Assembly (NCBI GenBank): GCA_018287875.1
Contig: JAGVVL010000001.1
Span: 5,890,001 to 5,954,000 of the forward strand
Length of the DNA stretch: 64,000 nucleotides
Source: Nigrospora sphaerica
Lineage: Eukaryota > Ascomycota > Sordariomycetes > Amphisphaeriales > Apiosporaceae
Direction of reading: 5' to 3'
Shown: piece after piece, positions 56,644 to 64,000 of the stretch
Layout of the letters: every line of letters begins with the position of its first letter
Position numbering within the stretch: the stretch's first letter is position 1
Program-made: the position numbers and the translations under genes
Notes under the pieces: model-generated
Database searches by the model: none
The model's input: only the letters and a program-made list of their open reading frames with translations
What the model was told of the DNA's origin: nothing

Positions 56644-58554
56644 CTCATCTGGAGGACGGCGTCTCCATCCGAAGACTCTGGTGGTGGGAAGATTCCAGTA
56701 AACGCGACCGCGTGTTGTACGGAAAGTATGTGGCGCCCTTTTATCACCCCACCGCGGGACGGAGCGGTGGAGAGTCAACGTGGCTATATAACCACCACAA
56801 ACAACCGCCTATCTCGAGTGAAGCCTGGGAATAAATGTATGGACGTGAAATGGCTTCAGCGGCGAGAGTGCGCAGCAGAGCGACTAGGAATGCCTTAGCC
56901 AAGTACCTAGAGTTGCAGGTTTGTTTCGGCCGAACTGAAAATGGAAGCGAGGGATCGGACGGTCGGGAGTAAAAGGTTGGACAAGCCGAAGAGGTTGCTA
57001 TCGCATGGGTGAGTCATAGGTTCTGCTTCTGCGGCCGGAATGCAGGGACGCAGCAGTGGTTTTTATGACGAGCGTAGTGTGTCTAATGGCGGTCAGATGA
57101 GGATACAAAGGGCTGATGGTGATGATGGTCTTTAAAGCTGCACGCGGCACAGATGGGCATTCGTTCATTGTCACATGCGTCCCTGTTATGGATCCCTGTG
57201 TAGAGTGACGCCAAGTGGTGGGCGCGCCGGCAAATTGCTGCTGGAGGGGCTTATGACACGAGACGGAAACACTCACCAGGCAGCCAGGACCTCTTGTCTA
57301 GGCGATATTCATTCTGTACATATCTCATGAGTCCTTAGATGTATGGGATGCCACTTAACAAATCAGGTGAAATCACCCCTCCCATCCAGAGACCTGCCTT
57401 CCCAATGCGACTCAGGGCGCTAGGCATGCATCCAACCCAGGGCTACCTACTAAGTCTGCCCCCCCCCTAAAAGTGAGGGCGTTACCGCAAGTATTTTGAG
57501 TTGGATGGTACGCAGGCTAAGTGGTGGAGGGATACACGCTAGGGGTCCCTCACTTTGACTGGGCAGTTCGTAGTCGTTCAGGTACTAAGAGGATGGGCTG
57601 ACTGACTTAAGCAGGAGCAGATCGATGCGGGGCACTGGAATGTTCCACGTCTGGAGCCCTCCCTGGCTGTGAAGCAGTTACCGAAAGATGCCTGGCTATT
57701 ATTTACAAACCACCAACTCGGTACCTGCATACCAGGCAGCTGGGTCCACCAATCACTCATGATATGTTGTGGTAGGACAAACGCGGCAGTTCTCCAAGGT
57801 GAACAACCTCTGGTTAATAGAGTAACGTAGACAAATGACAAGGGACATAGTCTCATGGGGTTGAAAGGCACCATGAGGAGAGAACGACGCTGGAAGGGAC
57901 ATAATCACCTCTAGTGGCGTTGAGGACGTGACCCAACAGAACGACCTAGTATCTATGTACCTTCCATATCACCCTACTATGTAGCTACCTCATAGTAACG
58001 CCCCAAGAGAACACACGGAATAATTAATGAAGAGGTTTGCCCCTCTCTGATACCAAATTCATTAGGGAGCAGCATCTGTCCCTTACACTGTAAAGATCTA
58101 TGCGGCCGGGGGGAGGAGCAGGCGGGCCGGTACCGGTTCGAACAGCCCAGGCCCACTATCAACAGCACGTCCACTCCCATTGCAAGCATGTCCGTACCAG
58201 TGGACGCTTATTGGTTGGCCACGAGAGGTAGCATGGATCCCCCAACCAACCTTACCTCAGTTGCTTGTGAGTCAAGTAAAATTTCCCATTTATATTCTTG
58301 TCGACGCCGACTTCCACTTGCTCCGTCGCATCTCGTGAAGCAAATCGAAGCCGCGCCGAGAGCAGTGGATGCGACGCATTGCCAGAAGGTTATAATATGA
58401 GGATTCGACCTGGATCGTCACCACGCTAGCTCGAGCACGCCATCACCACGCCCTCGGAGAACTCGAGCGCACACAGGCTCGAGGCCTTGTCCCGCCATCC
58501 TCGCGCCGATAGCCCCTCCAAACCCGTGCTCGATACCGAACCCCGACCAACGCA
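56644..58554. other. Divergent spacer DDHD lipase / RPC1
   Basis: About 1.9 kb that must hold both promoters. Open frames are below 100 codons and unsupported. A C8 run at about 57460 is visible. A short GGTTCGAAC near 58136 looks like a tRNA B box but has no matching stem. Confidence 0.5.
56784..56791 (-). promoter_or_regulatory. TATA-like site upstream of DDHD lipase
   Basis: On the minus strand this reads TTATATAG, about 140 bases before the start codon at 56643. It is a plausible core promoter element but rests on one short match. Confidence 0.28.
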
Positions 58555-61500
58555 ATGGCGACCACCACCGATACGATGGCGAAAGGCACCAGTGCCATGG
58601 CGCCGGTGAAACACCAAGTCGTCGACAAGCCGCCCAAGCGTTTCAAACACATGAAGTTCGGAATCCAGTCCATGCAGGATATCGCGAACCAGGCCGTCAT
58701 GGAGGTATCGGACCGCACCATGTATGATATTTCCCACGGACGAGAACCCACGAAGAACGGCGTCCTGGATAAGCGTCTTGGTATATCTGGGAAGACAGCC
58801 GTATGCGCCACCTGCGAATTGAAGCTCCAGGACTGCCCCGGCCACTTCGGCCACATCCGCCTACCCTTGCCCGCTTTCCACATTGGCTACATCCGCTTCA
58901 CGATGAAGGTACTTCAGGAGATCTGCAAGGACTGCTCCCGCGTTCTGCTCACCGAGACAGAGCGCCGAAGCTTTCTGAAGGAGCTCAGAAGACCCATCGA
59001 CAACATGCGGCGGCAGGCCATTTTGAAGAAGATCAACGAGCAATGCCGGAAATCCAAGGCATGCCCATATTGTGGCGAGATCAACGGACAAATTCGGAAG
59101 CTGGGTGCGCTGAAGCTGGTGCACGACAAGTTTGTCGCTTATAACAAGTCGACCTCGCAGAAGAAACAACCCCCGGGAAAGAAGATTGAATTCGATAACT
59201 CGTTCGCCGAAGCCAAAAAGCACAACCCGGATCTGGACAAGCATGCACGAAAGGCCATGGAGGACTTGAACCCCCTGAGAGTTCTCAACTTGTTCAAGCA
59301 GGTCAGCGCCACCGACTGCGAGCTCCTCGGCATGGACCCCACCGAGGGACGACCCGAGATGTTCTTGTGGCAGTACATTCCTGCCCCGCCCGTCTGCATT
59401 CGGCCCTCGGTGGCTCAAGAAGGGGCGAGCAACGAGGATGATCTGACGACCCGCCTGGGCGACATTGTATGGGCGTGCGGTCTCATCAGAGGTGCCCTGC
59501 AGAAAGGCAGTGCACTACAAACCATCATGGAACAGTGGGAGTTCTTGCAGCTGCAGATTGCTGTCTACGTCAACAGCGATGTGCCGGGTCTCCAGAGTAC
59601 CGGCCTCGTCAAGACCATGCGGGGTTTTTGTCAGCGCTTAAAGGGCAAGCAAGGTCGCTTCCGAGGCAACCTGTCCGGTAAACGTGTCGACTTCTCTGGA
59701 CGGACTGTCATCTCTCCCGACCCCAATCTGAGCATTGACCAGGTCGCTGTGCCGATACTTGTCGCTAAGAATCTCACGTATCCGGAAAGAGTACAGAGGG
59801 AGAACATTGATAAGCTGAGAAAATGCGTTCTCAACGGTCCGGATGTCCACCCTGGCGCCCAGGCGGTCATCAAACAAGATGGCGATCAGAGCTACAAAAC
59901 ATCCTTGAAGTTCGGCGACAAGATCAGAGTCGCCAAGGATCTACGCTATGGCGACGTGGTTGAGCGTCACCTTGAGGATGGCGACATTGTCCTTTTCAAC
60001 CGCCAGCCCTCACTGCACAAGCTCAGTATCATGAGCCATCACGCCAAGATCCGGCCCTGGAGGACGTTCCGTCTCAACGAATGTGTATGCACGCCCTACA
60101 ACGCCGATTTTGATGGCGACGAGATGAACCTTCACGTCCCTCAAACCGAGGAGGCTCGTGCCGAGGCGATCAACTTGATGGGTGTCAAGAACAACCTGGC
60201 TACGCCGAAGAACGGAGAGCCTATCATCGCGGCCACGCAGGATTTCATCACTGCTGCATATATTCTCAGTGGCAAGGACATGTTCTTCGACCGCAAGACG
60301 TTTACCTACATCTGTATGCATATGATGGACGGAGCGACACATCTCGAACTTCCGCCTCCGGCCATCTACAAACCACAGAGGCTCTGGACCGGAAAGCAAG
60401 TTTTCAGTATCCTAATGCGACCCAACAAGGACTCGCCCGTCAAGGTGAACCTTGACGCCAAGTGTAGAGAATACGAACCGCCCAACAGGAGCTCGCCAGA
60501 CCCCAACGAGAGAACCCGTGCGCCGGACATGTGCCCCAAAGACGGCTGGCTCGTGGTTCGCAACTCGGTGGTTATGTGTGGCAGAATGGACAAATCCACA
60601 GTCGGATCGGGAAAGAAAGACTCAATCTTCTACGTCATCCTGCGTGATTTCGGGCCCGAAGCGGCGGCCGTGGCCATGACTCGTCTTGCGAAGCTCTGTG
60701 CCAGGATGTTGACGAACCAGGGATTTTCTATCGGTATTGGCGACGTTTTCCCGACGGCGGCCTTGACGGAGGCCAAGCACGGCCTGGTGCAGAAAGCTGT
60801 CCTGAAGACTGACGAGCTGATCTCGGATTACAACAACAAGCGGTTGACCAAGGCCGCAGGATGCAGTCTTGAAGAGACGTTGGAGAATACCATGTCAGGA
60901 ACCCTCAGTGAGGTTCGTGGCGAAGCCGGTAAATACTGCATCAGAACTCTTAGCACCAAGAACGCCCCGTGGATCATGGCCACGTCAGGCTCCAAGGGAT
61001 CCAACATCAACGTGGCCCAGATGATCGCCTTGGTCGGCCAGCAAATTATTGGTGGTTCCCGAGTCGCCGATGGTTTCCAGGACCGGACTCTGCCTCATTT
61101 CCACAAGCTGGCCCGGCAGCCTGCGTCGAAGGGCTTTGTTGCCAACAGTTTTTACACCGGGTTGCTGCCGACCGAGTTCATCTTCCACGCCATGTCGGGA
61201 CGTGAAGGTCTGGTCGATACAGCCGTAAAGACTGCCGAGACCGGCTACATGTCCCGGCGTCTGATGAAGTCTCTCGAGGATCTCTCGGCCCAGTACGATG
61301 ACACTGTTCGAACCTCGGAGGGTGGTGTTGTTCAATTCCAGTTCGGTGCCGACAAGCTGGACCCCGTTGATATGGAGGGTTCTGCTGTCCCTGTCCACTT
61401 CGATCGGACCTGGTCCCATGCCGAAAACTTGACATGGAACAACGAGGAGCGGGCTCTCCTTCCCTTCGAGATCCTCGAGCTGTGCGACACTATGCTGGAA

Positions 61501-63048
61501 AAGGAAAGGAAGCAATACCAGAGGCGAGGTCTCCTCAAGGGAGAGAGCCTCGCTTACGACGACGAGACAGACTACGGTCTGGATGAGCATGAAAGCAGTC
61601 GTCTCTTCCTGAAAACCATTGAGGCGTTTGTAACCAAGCTTGCAACCAAACTGGCCAACACCCGCGAGCACTTCGGCCTGGAAGGTTACCTGAAGAAGCC
61701 GCGGGCCAGTGCGGCTAGCATTGACAAGAAGGAAACAAAGGCGAACGGAAAACCCGTCGACGGACGGCTCCACAGTGAGCGGGTGGCCAAGGTTTCCCAG
61801 CGCACTCTGGAGGCTTTCGTTACGCTCTGCTTGGACAAGTTCAAGCGCGCCCATGTGGAGCCGGGACACGCCGTTGGCGCCGTCGGAGCTCAGTCGATTG
61901 GCGAGCCCGGTACCCAAATGACGCTGAAGACTTTCCATTTTGCCGGTGTCGCTGGTATGAGTATCACGCAGGGTGTGCCTCGTATCAAAGAAATCATCAA
62001 CGCGTCAAAGCTGATCAGCACGCCCGTCATCACCTGCCCACTGGAGAACAAGTACCAGATCGAGGCCGCACGCATGGTCCGCGGCCGGGTGGAAAAGAGG
62101 TTTGTCGAGGACGTTTTACGATACGTCGACGATGAGTGGGAGTCAAGCAGGGCCTACATCACGCTCGCCATCGACATGGATGCGCTTGAGAGCATGCACC
62201 TCGGCATTGGACTTCACGATATCAAGAGCGCTATTGTCAAGGCTAGGAAGCTTAAAATTTCGGCATCCGACATTCGCGTCTACCCCATTGATGGCACAAT
62301 CGAGATTTCCGTCAGCAGCCCGGACCCGTCAGCAGCCAAGAGAACCGTCAAGAGCAAGGTGGCGACAGTTGAAATAGCCGCAGACCTGTTGACCCGCGTG
62401 AGTAACCTTAAGCGGGTTCTCCCTGCCGTGGCTATCTCTGGCTATCCGGAGGCCACCCGAGCCATCATTCAGGTCAAGGAGGGCAAGCGGGTAGACGAGA
62501 AGGGGGAGGAGTCCGACTGCCTGATACACACGGTGCTGGTTGAGGGCTACGGTCTCCGCCAGTGCATGAACACGGAAGGTGTCATCGGCACCCAGACACG
62601 GTCGAACTCGGTCATTGAATGTCGCGATGTGCTCGGCATCGAGGCCGCCCGCACGACGATCGCCAGCGAGATCGGCGAGGTCATGGGCGACATGGATATC
62701 GATCCTCGCCACATGCAGCTTCTCGCGGATGTGATGACGTACAAGGGCGAGGTGCTGGGTATCACACGTTTCGGTCTGTCGAAGATGCGTGACTCGGTGC
62801 TACAGCTGGCGTCTTTCGAGAAAACGCCGGACCATCTCTTTGAGGCGGCGGCGAACATGAAGACGGACAAGATTGAAGGTGTTTCGGAGAAGATCATCAT
62901 GGGCCAAACCATGACGGTGGGCACGGGCGCTTTCCAGGTCGTGAGACGACTCGGTCTCGCCGAAAACGACCTGAAGCCGCTGCCGACGCTCTTCGAGGCG
63001 GCCTGGGCCAAGAGCGGACGAGGGCGGCGCAAGAAGAAGGCGGCCTGA
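58555..63048 (+). CDS. RPC1: RNA polymerase III largest subunit (RPC1/RPC160)
   Basis: A single exon of 1497 residues. It is a multi-subunit RNA polymerase largest subunit: the N-terminal zinc clamp CATCELKLQDCPGHFGHI, then KGKQGRFRGNLSGKRVDFSG with the Arg-rich lid/rudder region, the catalytic loop YNADFDGDEMNLHVP (three Mg-binding Asp at about residue 516-520), and the bridge helix/trigger loop EPGHAVGAVGAQSIGEPGTQ followed by MTLKTFHFAGVAGMS. The frame ends in a Lys/Arg tail with no heptad repeat domain, which excludes Pol II. The clamp and length (Pol I subunits are longer) favour Pol III, the enzyme for tRNA and 5S rRNA. It is notable that this 4.5-kb frame has no intron while its neighbours have up to six. 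Confidence 0.95.
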   Translation: MATTTDTMAKGTSAMAPVKHQVVDKPPKRFKHMKFGIQSMQDIANQAVMEVSDRTMYDISHGREPTKNGVLDKRLGISGKTAVCATCELKLQDCPGHFGHIRLPLPAFHIGYIRFTMKVLQEICKDCSRVLLTETERRSFLKELRRPIDNMRRQAILKKINEQCRKSKACPYCGEINGQIRKLGALKLVHDKFVAYNKSTSQKKQPPGKKIEFDNSFAEAKKHNPDLDKHARKAMEDLNPLRVLNLFKQVSATDCELLGMDPTEGRPEMFLWQYIPAPPVCIRPSVAQEGASNEDDLTTRLGDIVWACGLIRGALQKGSALQTIMEQWEFLQLQIAVYVNSDVPGLQSTGLVKTMRGFCQRLKGKQGRFRGNLSGKRVDFSGRTVISPDPNLSIDQVAVPILVAKNLTYPERVQRENIDKLRKCVLNGPDVHPGAQAVIKQDGDQSYKTSLKFGDKIRVAKDLRYGDVVERHLEDGDIVLFNRQPSLHKLSIMSHHAKIRPWRTFRLNECVCTPYNADFDGDEMNLHVPQTEEARAEAINLMGVKNNLATPKNGEPIIAATQDFITAAYILSGKDMFFDRKTFTYICMHMMDGATHLELPPPAIYKPQRLWTGKQVFSILMRPNKDSPVKVNLDAKCREYEPPNRSSPDPNERTRAPDMCPKDGWLVVRNSVVMCGRMDKSTVGSGKKDSIFYVILRDFGPEAAAVAMTRLAKLCARMLTNQGFSIGIGDVFPTAALTEAKHGLVQKAVLKTDELISDYNNKRLTKAAGCSLEETLENTMSGTLSEVRGEAGKYCIRTLSTKNAPWIMATSGSKGSNINVAQMIALVGQQIIGGSRVADGFQDRTLPHFHKLARQPASKGFVANSFYTGLLPTEFIFHAMSGREGLVDTAVKTAETGYMSRRLMKSLEDLSAQYDDTVRTSEGGVVQFQFGADKLDPVDMEGSAVPVHFDRTWSHAENLTWNNEERALLPFEILELCDTMLEKERKQYQRRGLLKGESLAYDDETDYGLDEHESSRLFLKTIEAFVTKLATKLANTREHFGLEGYLKKPRASAASIDKKETKANGKPVDGRLHSERVAKVSQRTLEAFVTLCLDKFKRAHVEPGHAVGAVGAQSIGEPGTQMTLKTFHFAGVAGMSITQGVPRIKEIINASKLISTPVITCPLENKYQIEAARMVRGRVEKRFVEDVLRYVDDEWESSRAYITLAIDMDALESMHLGIGLHDIKSAIVKARKLKISASDIRVYPIDGTIEISVSSPDPSAAKRTVKSKVATVEIAADLLTRVSNLKRVLPAVAISGYPEATRAIIQVKEGKRVDEKGEESDCLIHTVLVEGYGLRQCMNTEGVIGTQTRSNSVIECRDVLGIEAARTTIASEIGEVMGDMDIDPRHMQLLADVMTYKGEVLGITRFGLSKMRDSVLQLASFEKTPDHLFEAAANMKTDKIEGVSEKIIMGQTMTVGTGAFQVVRRLGLAENDLKPLPTLFEAAWAKSGRGRRKKKAA

Positions 63049-64000
63049 ACAAGATTACGAGGTCCACGATGAGGGGTCAGTTCGGTTTATGAAGTATACC
63101 CTGAGGATAGGTCTTTCCCAAGGAAGCCAGGCGTCAACAAAACCAGGAGGTTCGGGGCGTTACGATTCACTGTCGGATTATTACAAGGGGTGCACGCTTC
63201 TGACGAGAGTGTTGGAGTAGCTGAACGCCTCTCTATCTAGGTATCAACACAGTCTTTTCCCTCACAACTCGACGAGACACTAGTGATTCCTCGCCATGTT
63301 GTTTGGCGGCCCAATTCACAAGACAGCGGTTGGGCTTAATCCTGAATGCCGGTATATTTGGAGGTGCCATGGCGGTGCCGGATGCCGGTGACCGGGGGGG
63401 GGCACATGTAGCATGTGTTCATGGGCCCGGCGGTGATGAGTCACGGCGTGCTCCGGGGTTGGTAAAACGGGAAGGGAAAGACGAAAATAGCCAGTCTGCT
63501 GGGGGTCGTAAAACAGCGCAAATGGCCATGGAGCTGAAGTCGCACAAAATTCACATCAGGCGGCTGGTGGGTATTGGCGCCTATGCTGTGAGACGACGGG
63601 CGTTCTTGTGATGACAAATGCCGGCAGGAGACTGACTACAGGCTGCGACTATGTTGCGGCCTGGAGAAGAGGCATTGCGTATTGTCGAATTTGGAGATGT
63701 GATTGGCCCGCCAGAGAGGCGGGGGGAGCCTCCTCCCTCGATGATAGCCCGGCATGGCTATGGACCGGTGGTCTCGAACCAGAAGACTGAAAGGGGTTCG
63801 ACGGGGGTGTATGCGTGTGTGCGTGTGCGTGTGCGCGCGCGTGTGTGTGCGGCTGTGTGTGGGTATGCGTGTATGGCTGATGACGTGAGAAGCTAGCTAT
63901 GGAGCGGCGCGGGCTTCGTTGCGCGAAGGATGTGCAGTTACTGAGATAAGACCTCGGGGTCAGTCATCACGGGTAGCGCGCACCGGGCGAATGTAAGTCA
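63049..64000. other. Downstream flank of RPC1, no gene seen
   Basis: About 0.95 kb after RPC1. It contains G-rich stretches and a GT/GC dinucleotide repeat at 63807-63871. Open frames are short and overlap the repeat. Confidence 0.45.
63807..63871. repeat. GT/GC-rich alternating purine-pyrimidine repeat
   Basis: GTGTGCGTGTGCGTGTGCGC and similar units over about 65 bases. Alternating purine-pyrimidine sequence like this favours Z-DNA and is variable in length. Confidence 0.9.

Noticed and set aside
58125..58145. GGTTCGAAC resembling a tRNA B box
   Set aside because: No complementary T stem, no A box at the right distance and no acceptor stem. The same applies to GGTTCGAAT at 15232 and GGTTCGAGATT at 22909.
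1..64000. Search for CRISPR arrays, viral or transposon genes, 5S rRNA and secondary-metabolite clusters
   Set aside because: No regularly spaced direct repeats, no polymerase/transposase/integrase frames, no 5S-like sequence and no synthase genes were found; the window is ordinary fungal chromosome.

Overview
The window is nuclear DNA of a filamentous ascomycete (Pezizomycotina). The signs are short GT-AG introns of about 50-250 nt with CTAAC/CTGAC branch points, GC-rich coding sequence, gene-poor spacers of several kb filled with microsatellites and TACCTA/TAGGTA-type motifs, and fungal-specific families (Clr5 domain, DNL zinc finger, Erf4, CCHC Gis2/Byr3, NPP1-type secreted protein). A Sordariomycete is the most likely group; that is inference from protein flavour, not proof.

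Left part (1-15.8 kb): ARL1 GTPase (-), ribosomal protein eL39 (+), SKP1 (-), and a large protein with a signal peptide, seven membrane segments and a long acidic/Ser-rich tail (-), followed by 4.6 kb in which no gene was found. Middle (15.8-32 kb): an unnamed membrane/coiled-coil protein (-), then five genes on the + strand: the palmitoyltransferase subunit ERF4, a LIM-like zinc protein whose reading frame is broken by one base near its start, a Clr5-domain protein, Mediator subunit MED10, and a mitochondrial DNL-type zinc-finger protein with a very long extra C-terminus. Right part (32-64 kb): a secreted Nep1-like (NPP1) protein (+) facing an MFS sugar transporter (-), a Ubp3/USP10-type deubiquitinase (-), the DNA-end resection factor Sae2/CtIP (-), the seven-knuckle CCHC protein Gis2/Byr3 (+), a DDHD phospholipase (-), and the largest subunit of RNA polymerase III (+).

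Most genes are unrelated housekeeping functions: vesicle traffic (ARL1, ERF4, DDHD lipase), ubiquitin control (SKP1, Ubp3), transcription (MED10, RPC1), translation (eL39, Gis2) and repair (Sae2). There is no operon-like logic, no biosynthetic cluster, no intact transposon, no CRISPR array, and no rRNA or tRNA gene that I could support. Exon maps were worked out by hand from splice sites, reading phase and family similarity; in most genes the phases close exactly.

The points most worth a second look are: the MED10 reading frame staying open past its TAG into a Gln/Glu repeat and then a 159-bp tandem repeat; the DNL zinc-finger protein at about three times the size I expect for the family; the one-base frame break in the LIM-like gene; and the unresolved, repeat-rich 5' part of ERF4. 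I did not find a convincing undescribed system.
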